Assembly: GCA_965197545.1 (NCBI GenBank)
Contig: CBDANJ010000008.1
Location: 620,001 to 684,000, forward strand
Direction of reading: 5' to 3'
Origin: CATOSP01 sp965197545
Lineage (GTDB): Bacteria > Chloroflexota > Dehalococcoidia > Lucifugimonadales > UBA3495
Length of the DNA: 64,000 nucleotides
Below the pieces are notes generated by a model. That model saw nothing but the letters and a program-made list of their open reading frames with translations. It was not told where the DNA came from and made no database searches. The position numbers were made by a program, and so were the translations under genes. Positions 52,129 through 60,707 of this stretch are shown piece after piece (the first letter of the stretch is position 1; the number at the start of each line of letters is the position of its first letter).

Positions 52129-52593
52129 ATGGCCACTATGATCGACGGCGAATCGTATCTGGGTAAGGTACTGGTCCGCTCGCTTTCCCCGTCCAAAGAA
52201 GTCACTTTGTACCTATGGCCCATGCGGTGCCTGAAGAGCAAATTCGGCGGCCCCACGTTCGGTGTGGACGTCCGCGGCACCGAGATCATCCGTTTCGACC
52301 CCCACGGCCCCAGGGGCCATTGGCACAAGGGCGGATACGACAAGTTGGGTGCGGGCGGCTCCCACGTCGACTTCCCTGAGGGGATGCAAGAGTCCAAGGA
52401 CCAGGTAGCCTGGGCCCTGGACCAGATCAAGGACCAGACCGCCCAGTTGCTGTCGGAGGCGGGGTATCCCGACGAAGCAGCGTCGGTTGACGCCGAGATG
52501 CTGGCTGCGGCTACCGAGGCGATCAAGAGCCACCTGGCCGAGGTTGGTGACCTAGTCCCCAGGGCCTTGGCCGAGGGTCTGGTAACCGCGTAA
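52129..52593 (+). CDS. Conserved-looking hypothetical protein
   Basis: 154-aa soluble protein, unrecognised. The first half is mostly beta with a His/Gly-rich block (HGPRGHWHKGGYDKLGAGGSH) that could bind metal or be catalytic. The second half is two helices (QVAWALDQIKDQTAQLL, then AATEAIKSHLAEVG). A GGAGGAG site precedes the ATG, so translation is strong. Monocistronic and closed by a strong terminator. Function unknown. Confidence 0.82.
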   Translation: MATMIDGESYLGKVLVRSLSPSKEVTLYLWPMRCLKSKFGGPTFGVDVRGTEIIRFDPHGPRGHWHKGGYDKLGAGGSHVDFPEGMQESKDQVAWALDQIKDQTAQLLSEAGYPDEAASVDAEMLAAATEAIKSHLAEVGDLVPRALAEGLVTA

Positions 52594-52625
52594 CATAGTT
52601 CTAGCCGGTGGTTTTCGGCAATAGG

Positions 52626-52659
52626 AGGAGGCGCAGGTCCTTGCCTGCGCCTCCTTTTT
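52626..52659 (+). terminator. Rho-independent terminator
   Basis: Perfect 12-bp stem AGGAGGCGCAGG / CCTGCGCCTCCT with a 6-base loop TCCTTG, followed by TTTTTC. Lies 33 bases after the stop of the hypothetical gene and also faces the amidohydrolase gene end. Confidence 0.92.
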
Positions 52660-52677
52660 CATTTCTCGGAAAACGGG

Positions 52678-53478
52678 TTAGATTCCGATCAACGCCCGGG
52701 CGTTCTCACCCAAAATCCCTTCTTTCGCCGCGTCGGAAAAGGGCAGCCCCAGGATGTACTCGGAATCGGTGATCTGGCTTGCCAACGGGAAATCGGTCCC
52801 GAAGCAGACCTTATGCGCCCCGTGCTTGTTGAAGATGGCGGTCAAAGTTTCGGCGGCCACCTCCCTAAGCGAGGGCGGCCAGGTGGTGTCCACGAGGACG
52901 TTTTCTTGGCCCAGTAAGACCCGCTCCGCTTCGTCCAGCATATACATGCCGCCCAGGTGCAGCGCGATGATCTTGAGCCTCGGGAACTGGCGCACGATGT
53001 TCATGATCCGCTCCGGTGCGGCGTAAAGAGGGTCATCGGGGCTGCCGTTGGGGAAACGTCCGGAGTGTATCTCCAGGGTCATGTCGTCCCCCAGTTCCTC
53101 GTAAACCGGGAACATCTCCGGATCGTCCGCATAGAAACTGTTCATCACCGGATGGAGCTTGATCCCCTTGATGCCGTTCTGGCGCAGACGCCGCACTTCG
53201 CCGGCCTTGTCCTCCAGCTCCGGGTGGATCGCGCCGAAGGGCACCAGCATGTCGTCTTGGATGCTGATGAGCCAGTCGTTGGCCCGCGTCACCTGGTCTG
53301 GCCTCTCCACCACTCCCAGGACTACCGACTTGTCCACGCCGGACTCGCGCATGTGGGCCTTGACGCCTTCCACGGTGTTGATACCAACTGCTCCGAGCCC
53401 CATATCCCGCACCATGGAATCCAGCACCGTGCCGGCGATTTTATCCGGCCAGACGTGGGTATGGACATCTACGCGCAT
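52678..53478 (-). CDS. Amidohydrolase family protein (ACMSD-like)
   Basis: 266-aa TIM-barrel metal-dependent hydrolase. DVHTHVWPD (residues 3-11) gives the HxH metal pair, LHPVMNSF and IIALHLGG further His, and GTDFPLA the catalytic Asp. Such Amidohydro_2 members include decarboxylases and hydrolases of cyclic or aromatic acids. ATG 53478 is used because the metal motif begins just after it; a longer in-frame start exists at 53508. Substrate unknown. Confidence 0.88.
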   Translation of the reverse strand: MRVDVHTHVWPDKIAGTVLDSMVRDMGLGAVGINTVEGVKAHMRESGVDKSVVLGVVERPDQVTRANDWLISIQDDMLVPFGAIHPELEDKAGEVRRLRQNGIKGIKLHPVMNSFYADDPEMFPVYEELGDDMTLEIHSGRFPNGSPDDPLYAAPERIMNIVRQFPRLKIIALHLGGMYMLDEAERVLLGQENVLVDTTWPPSLREVAAETLTAIFNKHGAHKVCFGTDFPLASQITDSEYILGLPFSDAAKEGILGENARALIGI

Positions 53479-53658
53479 GGCAACCCGCCTTCCCGCCGCT
53501 TCCATCAAGTCCGCGAAGTCCGCGAAGTCCGCGGCGCTTATGATCGTGTCCTAGACAGGTCAACATGCTAATGCCAACACGCCGTTGAATCAATAACGTG
53601 TCACCCAGAAGGTGTATGTCTCAAGAGATCACAATGTCAACAATCGTTTACCCACGGG

Positions 53659-53823
53659 CAGGGTCTTTTCATTCTCCCTCTCCCGTGGGGAGAGGGCTGA
53701 GGTGAGGGACAACTCTCCCTGCAATGGTAGTAGCTGCGGCAAGTCAGTTTACGTGGGAACGCCCTCACCCTGACCCTCTCCCAGAGGGACAGGGGACACC
53801 TTTCTGAAAATGAAAAGGCCCTG
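53659..53823. mobile_element. MITE-like element, family B copy 3
   Basis: 165-bp element with ends CAGGGTCTTTTCATT and AATGAAAAGGCCCTG (one mismatch when paired). It is inserted in the opposite orientation to copy 1. It is flanked by a perfect 10-bp direct repeat TACCCACGGG at 53649-53658 and 53824-53833. Interior hairpins match those of the other copies. Confidence 0.92.
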
Positions 53824-53855
53824 TACCCACGGGTTTGTCTCCGCTAAGGGGAAGA

Positions 53856-53887
53856 AGCGGCCTCATCCAAGATAGGATGAGGCCGCT
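53856..53887 (-). terminator. Rho-independent terminator of the peptide transporter operon
   Basis: Stem AGCGGCCTCATCC (53856-53868) pairs perfectly over 13 bp with GGATGAGGCCGCT (53875-53887), loop AAGATA. On the minus strand it is followed by TCTTCCCC. It lies 36 bases after the stop of the permease gene. Confidence 0.82.
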
Positions 53888-53923
53888 GTTGTTGCCACCC
53901 GCATTATTTGGGTAGAAGGGAGG

Positions 53924-54835
53924 CTAAGTAGTTCCGCGAAGCCGTGGGTCTAGCACGTCCCTCAAGGCGTCACCCAGAAGGTTCCAGCCGAACACGACCA
54001 TCGCTATGCACAACCCGGGAAACACCGCCTGCCAAGGGGCAATCCGAACGTTCTGTGCGGCTCCAGAGAGCATGGCTCCCCAGGATGGCTCTTGAGGAGG
54101 GGCTCCGATGCCGAGGAAACTCAAGCCAGCCTCGGCAATTATCGCGCCGCCCAGGTGCAGGGTGACTATCACGATATACAAGGAGAAACAGTTGGGAGTG
54201 GTATGGCGGATCATTATGCGCCAGTCACCTACACCCAGGGCCCTGGCTGCAAGAATATAGTCCATCTCTTTGATGGCCAAAGCCTGTGACCGCAGAATTC
54301 TGGTCGCACTTGGGATATAGGCAATGCTGAGCGCAATCACAACGTTGTTGATCGATGCGCCTAGAGCAGCCATGATCGCGATGGCGAGGATTAAACCCGG
54401 GAAGGCTATCATGGCGTCAACGATTCGCTGGACTATGAGATCTATTATCCCACCGTAATGGACGCTGGCTATGCCCACCAGCATTCCGATGGTGGTCCCT
54501 ATGAACGAGCTGAGGATCCCGACATACAGCGATATCCGCGCGCCGTGCAATAGCCTGCTATACATGTCCCTTCCCAAGGCGTCTCCGCCAAGCCACATCT
54601 CCGAGCTTGGCGGAGCGAGAATTCGCGATGAATTGGGAAAGGTGTAATCATGTGTTGCCAGGACGCCTGCGAAGATAGCTACAAAAAATAGAATGGAGGC
54701 TATTACCCCACCGAAGACGCCCAAAGGCTTATACCGGATAAATTGACCGACGTTCTGCCAAAGAGTCCGCTTTGGGCGCAAGGCGGCGATCGGTGATTCG
54801 GGCAGGGGCGCTGCATCTATAGTTTGCTGACTCAT
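53924..54835 (-). CDS. Peptide-type ABC transporter permease, DppC/OppC family
   Basis: 303-aa inner-membrane permease. It has the OppC N-terminal type (GDALGRDMYSRLLHGARISL) and the EAA loop in the C-terminal half (YILAARALGVGDWRIMIRHTTPN). About six helices. It imports peptides, nickel, or related ligands with the DppB-type permease 25 bases upstream in the operon and the binding protein further upstream. The partner ATPases are absent from the window. Confidence 0.93.
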   Translation of the reverse strand: MSQQTIDAAPLPESPIAALRPKRTLWQNVGQFIRYKPLGVFGGVIASILFFVAIFAGVLATHDYTFPNSSRILAPPSSEMWLGGDALGRDMYSRLLHGARISLYVGILSSFIGTTIGMLVGIASVHYGGIIDLIVQRIVDAMIAFPGLILAIAIMAALGASINNVVIALSIAYIPSATRILRSQALAIKEMDYILAARALGVGDWRIMIRHTTPNCFSLYIVIVTLHLGGAIIAEAGLSFLGIGAPPQEPSWGAMLSGAAQNVRIAPWQAVFPGLCIAMVVFGWNLLGDALRDVLDPRLRGTT

Positions 54836-54860
54836 TGCTCTCCCCGATCGTTGTTATCCG

Positions 54861-55826
54861 TCATGTGTATCGAATCCTGGGATTTAGCCATGCGTAGAGC
54901 AGGTCCAGGAACACGTTCAGAGTCAGGATCAAGACCGCGATGATCACGATTATGGCCTGGATCATTGTGTAATCGCGCCAGAGGATACTGCTTATCAAGA
55001 GCCTGCCCATGCCAGGGACGGTGAATATAACTTCGATGGCTACCGTCCCGGAAATCAGAGAGCCAAACTCATACCCTGCTACCGTGACGACAGGTAAGAG
55101 GGCGTTCCTCAAAGCATGACGAGAGATGACGACCCGCTCTTTCATTCCCTTGGCCCGAGCGGTCCTGATATAGTCTTCCCGCAGAACCTCAAGCATTGCG
55201 GACCGCGTGATCCGGGCTATAAAGGCCATGTTGGAAAAGCCCAGAGCCATGGCCGGGAAAAACAACTGTTGAACGTTCCTCCACGGGTCGTTCCAGAAGT
55301 CGCTGTACAGCAGGGGCGGGATCCAATTGAATAGAATCACCAGGAACAGAATCACCATGATTCCGATCCAGAAATTAGGGAGAGCAATCCCCAAGAGAGT
55401 GATGATCCTCGTCGCGTAATCGGCCTTGGTGTCTTGTTTGATTGCTGAAATCATCCCGAGGGGGACAGCCACCCCACTCGCCAGGACGACAGCCATCACC
55501 GCCAATTGGAGAGTGACGGGGAATTTCTTCTTGATGTCGTCGATGGCAGGGTTCTGATAGAAGAACGACTCACCAAAGTCGCCCCTCAGCATTCCCAGGA
55601 CCCAGTCCACATACTGGACGATAATGTTTCTATCTGTACCTAGTTCCGCCCGCAGTTCGTCGAGTTTGTCCTTTTGGAAATTCAGGTCTTCTTCGGCGAC
55701 GTCTCCGGCAAGCAAGAGAAGGGCCGGGTCGCCGGGCACGACGCGCAGCAATACGAACACGATCGCCGTTACCAACAAGACCGTAGGGAAGAACAGAAGC
55801 AACCGCTTGGCTATATAAGCCCGCAT
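54861..55826 (-). CDS. Peptide-type ABC transporter permease, DppB/OppB family
   Basis: 321-aa permease with the DppB-type start FPTVLLVTAIVFVLLRVVPGDPA and the EAA-like loop in DYIRTARAKGMKERVVISRHALRNALLPV. About six helices. Works with the DppC-type partner encoded next. The nearest substrate-binding gene lies upstream across 324 bases with no gene. Confidence 0.94.
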   Translation of the reverse strand: MRAYIAKRLLLFFPTVLLVTAIVFVLLRVVPGDPALLLLAGDVAEEDLNFQKDKLDELRAELGTDRNIIVQYVDWVLGMLRGDFGESFFYQNPAIDDIKKKFPVTLQLAVMAVVLASGVAVPLGMISAIKQDTKADYATRIITLLGIALPNFWIGIMVILFLVILFNWIPPLLYSDFWNDPWRNVQQLFFPAMALGFSNMAFIARITRSAMLEVLREDYIRTARAKGMKERVVISRHALRNALLPVVTVAGYEFGSLISGTVAIEVIFTVPGMGRLLISSILWRDYTMIQAIIVIIAVLILTLNVFLDLLYAWLNPRIRYT

Positions 55827-56150
55827 CTCTCGGCTCCTACGCAGAGGACAGTCTGGGCCTCCACGGTGTGAGGCGTCGTCGTGTGATTTGGGTCTCGTAA
55901 AAGCAGGTTACATGGCGCCGGGTAAGCGCAACCTCGTTCCCCTTTGTGCCCGCCCGGGGGTTGGACTCGAAATCTCGGGGATAGAGGAATTGGTTCTAGT
56001 TCCGAGACACGGCATTAAGCTGCCTATCGGCGTCCCCGGTGCCCAGGCAGGGGACACGTATGTCTGGTGAACACGACAGGCGGACGCGGAGCGATGGCAA
56101 CGGGGCCAGGACGTTCCGGCACCCTAGCCCCGTCGCATTCCGGGAGCATG
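55827..56150. other. Intergenic gap inside the peptide transporter operon
   Basis: About 320 bases between the binding-protein stop and the DppB-type start, with no gene that I can support. Short ORFs here lack ribosome sites and family resemblance. No clear terminator is seen. Confidence 0.5.
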
Positions 56151-58076
56151 TCAGCAGGCGGGATCGCACCATAGGTGCTCCCAACCGAACTGAATCTGGC
56201 CGCTGGCGGTTGGGTGGAAGTTCTGAATCCGCAGGTTGGACACCCAGCCACGGTTGAACCAGAATGCGCCGACCACGGTGTTGTCACCTTGAAGCAGGAT
56301 GTCGTCGACCTCTTGGACCATCGCCCGCCGCTTGTCGGTGTCCAACTCTTTTCTCTGCAGCTCGATGAGTTCCTGGACCCTGGGGTTGGGATGAGGGTCG
56401 AACCGGGTATTCCGTGGGACCCCATATCCCGCGGAATAGAAGTCTAACGCCGACGTAGGAGACAGAATCGACAGGCCGAGGCCCTGCATAGCCACCTGAT
56501 AGTCTCCGCGGTCGTAGGCGTCAAACCCGGCGGCAGCCTCCACGGGCCGTATGTCAAAATTGATATTCAAGAACCGTTTGTATTGTTCCTGGGCTAACAC
56601 AGCCATCTCGCCGTAGAACACGGCGATTCGGGCCATAATAACGGCATCGAAACCGCCCGGGTATAGGCCTGCCTCGGTGAGTAGCCTGCGAGCTTCCGCA
56701 ATGTCGTCCGGATGTTTTTCGCCGTTCAATTCACGGAATCCCGGTAGTTGGTCTACTTCTTCCGGGGTCTTTCCGAACCAGGTGCCGGGGGGCATGGGTG
56801 TGCCCATCCAGGCCCTGCCGTCGAAGAACGTGTCTACGTATGCCTGGCGGTGCATAGCCAGGTAGAGGGCCTTCCGTACTCGCGGGTCGTCGAACGGTTT
56901 GACGCTGGCGTTGATGAGCATTCCGTAGAGCGAGCTAGGGCCTTTCCATTGGACCCTGAGCACATCCCCGCCGTCCTTCTCAAGCTGCACGATCTGGTTG
57001 ACTTTCAGGTTGTTGCTTGGGCCATTCTGGATATAGACTTTTTCGGTCAAATAGGCTGCGGATATTGTCCCGGCATCCAGGATGATAATATGCTGGATAC
57101 CGTCAACGCGGGGGTACCCTTCTCTCCAGTAGTCTTCATTCTTTTCGTGCTTGTATCCCACGTCGGTCGTGAATTCCACCATTTTGAATGGCCCGGACCC
57201 ATTGAAGTTTTGCCAATCCGAGCTCGTCTGCGCGATTCCCTGGTCCAGAACCGTGTGCTTGGCGATAATCGAGTTGGTATCCACGGCGATTAGCGGTAGA
57301 AAGTCGGGAGCGGGGAATTTGGTCATGATCTCTACCGTATAAGGATCGATCACGCGCCAACTCTCGGTGAGATCGGCCCAGGCCAACACTGCGGATGACG
57401 TGTTCCGGCCGACCAGGACCGGCACGCTGTCGGGGTCTTTCATCGCGCGGAAACTGAAGACGATGTCGTCGGCGGTCAAAGGCACTCCATCATGCCATTT
57501 GGCATTTTCGACGAGATTGAACGTGTAGGTCATCCCGTCTTCGGCCAGATCCCAGGACGTACATAGTTCACATCTAAGGTCAACTGGGTCTTCAGTTTCG
57601 GGGTTAAACTCGATGAGGTTGTTGAACACCGCTCCTGTGACCCGTGTGAGGGGCGAACCTGACCGGTGAACCATCGCCTGCCTCGGATTGGCGTAGGCGT
57701 GGGCCAAGATAGTTCCGCCAGTCCTAATAGTTGTTTCCGGGACGGCGGTAACCGCCGGGGCCGTAGTGGGGGAGGCGGCCCCTGGCGCCTTGGTGGCTGC
57801 TGGGGCGGAAGTGGCTGCTCCAGCCTTAGCCGGGGCGGTCGTGCCGCCGGACTGTTGCGGAGCGGTCGTAGGCGCTCTTCCGACCAGGGTTGGCGGTTTC
57901 CAACCCTCAGCGACTGGTTCCACGACTTTTTCTTTTGTTTCTGCGGGCGCCGCTGAATCTGATGTCGTTGGCTGCCCCGGCTCGGCGCCGCTCCCGCAGG
58001 CCACGATTAAGCATAGGGTTAAGATCAATACCGTTACAATTAATAACCTGGGACTAAACAACCATCCAAGTTTCAT
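56151..58076 (-). CDS. Peptide-type ABC transporter substrate-binding lipoprotein (SBP family 5)
   Basis: 641-aa lipoprotein. Lipobox LCLIVAC around residue 27, then a linker of about 80 residues rich in Ala, Thr and Pro. The SBP_bac_5 domain begins around residue 115. It contains LAEDGMTYTFNLVENAKWHDGVPLTADDIVFSF, typical of the family's conserved region (only the motif ends are quoted fully: LRxxVKFHDG-like ENAKWHDGVPLTADD). It binds a peptide or similar ligand for the DppB/DppC permeases downstream. The Ala/Thr/Pro linker is a Chloroflexota-like trait. Confidence 0.92.
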   Translation of the reverse strand: MKLGWLFSPRLLIVTVLILTLCLIVACGSGAEPGQPTTSDSAAPAETKEKVVEPVAEGWKPPTLVGRAPTTAPQQSGGTTAPAKAGAATSAPAATKAPGAASPTTAPAVTAVPETTIRTGGTILAHAYANPRQAMVHRSGSPLTRVTGAVFNNLIEFNPETEDPVDLRCELCTSWDLAEDGMTYTFNLVENAKWHDGVPLTADDIVFSFRAMKDPDSVPVLVGRNTSSAVLAWADLTESWRVIDPYTVEIMTKFPAPDFLPLIAVDTNSIIAKHTVLDQGIAQTSSDWQNFNGSGPFKMVEFTTDVGYKHEKNEDYWREGYPRVDGIQHIIILDAGTISAAYLTEKVYIQNGPSNNLKVNQIVQLEKDGGDVLRVQWKGPSSLYGMLINASVKPFDDPRVRKALYLAMHRQAYVDTFFDGRAWMGTPMPPGTWFGKTPEEVDQLPGFRELNGEKHPDDIAEARRLLTEAGLYPGGFDAVIMARIAVFYGEMAVLAQEQYKRFLNINFDIRPVEAAAGFDAYDRGDYQVAMQGLGLSILSPTSALDFYSAGYGVPRNTRFDPHPNPRVQELIELQRKELDTDKRRAMVQEVDDILLQGDNTVVGAFWFNRGWVSNLRIQNFHPTASGQIQFGWEHLWCDPAC

Positions 58077-58613
58077 ACCCTTGAGCCTCCAAATTTTGGG
58101 TTAGTAGATTCGGTCTAACCTCTAGACATGGGAAGAGCCGTAAAGTGGACGAGTAAACCCGAGATGTTCCGAAAGACAGTTGTTAATGGGTTAGGTAATA
58201 CTAACAGGAGAACGACCTATAATGTGGATCCTCGATGAGGGTGCGCTAATATAATCCCACAAATTCTTACTGGTCAAGCCATAGTTTCGGGATATTAGTA
58301 CGATATCTTTATCTAGGTTGTGAGTTATAGCATGAAGTTCAGTGTATACGAGGACAATACACTAATTAGTCGTTCCACGAGCTCGTTGCCTAGTTTAATC
58401 AAGCATGCTCGACCCGAAGGGGGCAGCAGCGATTTGGCGGAGGTCTGAGTTTGGGCGGAGAATCGGTCACACGCCGGGCATATCGATTAGACCACGAAAC
58501 TTAGACGCTACTCGCGTATCGATTGGACCGGGGCCGAAGCATTCTTTAGTCTGTCTTGTGAACGCTTCCGGGTTGAGGGAAATATGGGGAGGGAATCTGG
58601 ATTGGTAGATCGA
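58077..58613. other. AT-rich intergenic region
   Basis: 537 bases, clearly more AT-rich than the rest, between two minus-strand genes. It should hold the promoter for the binding-protein gene. I see no gene and no strong inverted repeat here. Confidence 0.5.
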
Positions 58614-60026
58614 TCAACCGGGTCCTGTGATGGCGTAAAGGACACCTGTGCTCGTAACGATGTATATCGTGTCGCCAACAGCGATAGGGCTGGCGGTGAC
58701 TGAGCCACCAACTTCGAACTCCCACACGATATCGCCGGTCCGGGACTCTAATGCGACAACCCTCCCGTCTACAGTGCCTACCAGAACTGTCTGATTCGCG
58801 ACAGTAGGAGCCGTGGTGACCTCGACGCCAAGGTCCACAGTCCATTCCGGTTTGCCGGAAGAAGAATCCCTGGCGAACACTTGTCCCTGCTTATTGGTGA
58901 CGTAAATGGAGTCGTGGGACGCTGCGGAGGTGAACTTCAAGTCACCTCCGAGCCGGTGTGACCATAGGCCGCCCTTCTGCAGGGGTTTGTCGTCAAGCAA
59001 CCCCCAAACGAACAGATTTAGCTTCACCTTCCAAAGTATTCGTTCGAACGGCAACCCCTTGGCATCCCGGTCAATTGCCCAGAACCAACCTCGGTCCGAT
59101 GAGATATAGACCTTATTTCCCAAGATCACCGGTCCTCCGCCAAACCTCACGTATCCGGTGTCGAAATATAGTCGTTTTCTGCCGGTCTTTGGGTCGACAA
59201 GAAAGACATCGCTAAATTGGGTAACCACGGCGACCGATCGCTCCGTGTACGCGACGGACGCGACTATCCATTCCCCAGCGTCGAAAGCCCAACGCTCCTC
59301 ACCTGTGGAAAGATCCAAAGCGTGTAGGTGATCCGTGCCTGCCCCGATATAAACTGACCCATCGGCGATTACCGGAGAAGCATAGATTGGTCCCTTGAGG
59401 TCGATTGACCAACGAAGGTCCCCGGTGTCTATCGCTAGAGACGAGACAATACCCGGCCTCAAGGCGATTATGACGCTCTTTCCCGCTACGGCTGGGGTTG
59501 AACTAGTCGGGAAATTGCTTCGGTATTCCCAAATCGGATTGCCCGATTCTCGGTCCAATGCGACTGTGAGGCCGTCGTCAGTGGACAAGAACACTTTGTC
59601 CTTTGATACTGACGGACCGGCGTGTAATGGCTTGGAGGTCTCAAAGACCCACTTGATTCGCCCTGGGCGTGGTGGTGAGTCGGGAGTGAACCCTGTGTTC
59701 TGTGGTGTGCGCCTTACCTGTGACCAGGTTTGGGCATCAAGCGTCGGGCTCAAGTCTGTGGTTGGAGTCGGCGGGGGAAACAGCGCGGGTATTATCTCGA
59801 AAAAAAGTACGAGCCGCCAGGCAATCAATCCTGCGACTAGCGCCAGGAAGATCACGAGGCCAGGGCGGCGGAGGAATATTAACCTGCGTCGCCAGGACCG
59901 GCGTACTAGGTCCGGGTGGACGGGTTTGACACCCGTGAGATACCCCCAACAATTGACGCACCGCTCGGCGTCGGCCCCGCAGTTGACCTGCTCGCAGGAC
60001 GGGCACAAGCGCACGAGCTGTACCAT
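58614..60026 (-). CDS. Zinc-ribbon membrane protein with PQQ-type beta-propeller
   Basis: 470-aa protein. The first 25 residues form a zinc ribbon with two Cys pairs (LCPSCEQVNCGADAERCVNC). A transmembrane helix lies at about residues 52-75, so the ribbon is cytoplasmic and the rest outside. Six to seven PQQ/BamB-type blades follow, for example VALDRESGNPIWEYRS, HALDLSTGEERWAFDAG and VALESRTGDIVWEFEVGG. No PQQ-dehydrogenase active-site residues are seen, so a scaffold role is likelier than catalysis. A zinc ribbon joined to an external propeller is an unusual arrangement. Confidence 0.85.
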   Translation of the reverse strand: MVQLVRLCPSCEQVNCGADAERCVNCWGYLTGVKPVHPDLVRRSWRRRLIFLRRPGLVIFLALVAGLIAWRLVLFFEIIPALFPPPTPTTDLSPTLDAQTWSQVRRTPQNTGFTPDSPPRPGRIKWVFETSKPLHAGPSVSKDKVFLSTDDGLTVALDRESGNPIWEYRSNFPTSSTPAVAGKSVIIALRPGIVSSLAIDTGDLRWSIDLKGPIYASPVIADGSVYIGAGTDHLHALDLSTGEERWAFDAGEWIVASVAYTERSVAVVTQFSDVFLVDPKTGRKRLYFDTGYVRFGGGPVILGNKVYISSDRGWFWAIDRDAKGLPFERILWKVKLNLFVWGLLDDKPLQKGGLWSHRLGGDLKFTSAASHDSIYVTNKQGQVFARDSSSGKPEWTVDLGVEVTTAPTVANQTVLVGTVDGRVVALESRTGDIVWEFEVGGSVTASPIAVGDTIYIVTSTGVLYAITGPG

Positions 60027-60260
60027 TCGGCGTCTCCAACCTCGATTCTCAAAGGGTCATTCTTAGTATGATACGTGGGATTATATGCTATTGATACGAC
60101 TTCCAAACTGAATTATCTGTTACCGAAGACGGCTCGATTCGCGCTTAGCACAATGGCGAAACCGAATCCATCGGAGCCTCCATTTAGCACGTTTTGGTGT
60201 CATTCATGTGTGCAGCTTTTCCGGCCTTCGGGGTACTCGGGAAGGGCCGACCCGCCGCAC

Positions 60261-60288
60261 TTGACATGGCGGGACTTTTGGATAGAAT
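60261..60288 (+). promoter_or_regulatory. Strong sigma-70-like promoter for selenoprotein B
   Basis: Perfect TTGACA (60261-60266), 16-base spacer, TAGAAT (60283-60288, five of six matches). Transcription would start near 60295, about 30 bases before the ATG at 60325. Confidence 0.72.
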
Positions 60289-60324
60289 AGCTAATGGTCA
60301 CTATATTTAGGCTCAGGAGGAGCT

Positions 60325-60606
60325 ATGGAAGGCAAAGTCCAGATCGAGATTACCTACTGCGTACCTTGACAGCACCATGCTACCGCCACGTGGATGGCGA
60401 ATGAATTCTTCCGCTTCTACGGTTCTGACGTCGCGATTACCATCTCCCCGCGCGGACAGGGCATCATGGAAGTATATCTGGACGGCGAACGGATCTTCGA
60501 TAAGATCGCCGAGGGAATCTATCCCGACCTGTCCAGGGTCCGTCAAATGCGGAAGGTCATCGAAGCGAAACTAGCCGACTTGGCTGCGGTCCCCGCCGAC
60601 AACTAA
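60325..60606 (+). CDS. Rdx/SelW-like selenoprotein B (in-frame UGA read as selenocysteine)
   Basis: 93-aa thioredoxin-fold protein of the Rdx family. Reading from ATG 60325 gives VQIEITYCVP, UGA at 60367-60369, then QHHATATWMANEFFRFYGSD and on to the stop at 60606. The UGA occupies the Sec position of CxxU (residues 12-15). GIMEVYLDGERIFDKIAEGIYPD matches the conserved C-terminal segment of selenoprotein A (GRLEVYLNGEKIFDRKEDEGGYPN). An AGGAGGAG site lies just before the ATG, and a strong promoter and terminator frame the gene, so it is a single-gene transcript. A conventional reading starts only after the UGA. Redox role inferred from family. Confidence 0.9.
60384..60399 (+). promoter_or_regulatory. 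Bacterial SECIS-like hairpin for selenoprotein B
   Basis: CGCC pairs with GGCG around the 8-base loop ACGTGGAT. The loop starts 19 bases after the UGA, exactly as in selenoprotein A, and the two loops share CGTGG. The stem is short (4 bp), so the fold needs testing. Confidence 0.55.
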
Positions 60607-60660
60607 GCGCGGACCATGCGTCCGCCCTGCCTGGGTGAGGCGTCAAGATTCAGCAACAAC

Positions 60661-60696
60661 GAAGCCCCTCCAATTTCGGAGGGGCTTCTCTTTTTG
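60661..60696 (+). terminator. Bidirectional terminator between selenoprotein B and tmk
   Basis: Perfect 11-bp stem GAAGCCCCTCC / GGAGGGGCTTC, loop AATTTC, followed by TCTTTTTG. It can end both the plus-strand selenoprotein transcript and the minus-strand tmk transcript. Confidence 0.9.
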
Positions 60697-60707
60697 TCAC
60701 CTGTTTG

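Noticed and set aside
55996..56184. 62-aa minus-strand ORF in the transporter gap
   Set aside because: No ribosome site or family resemblance, and it overlaps the end of the binding-protein gene.
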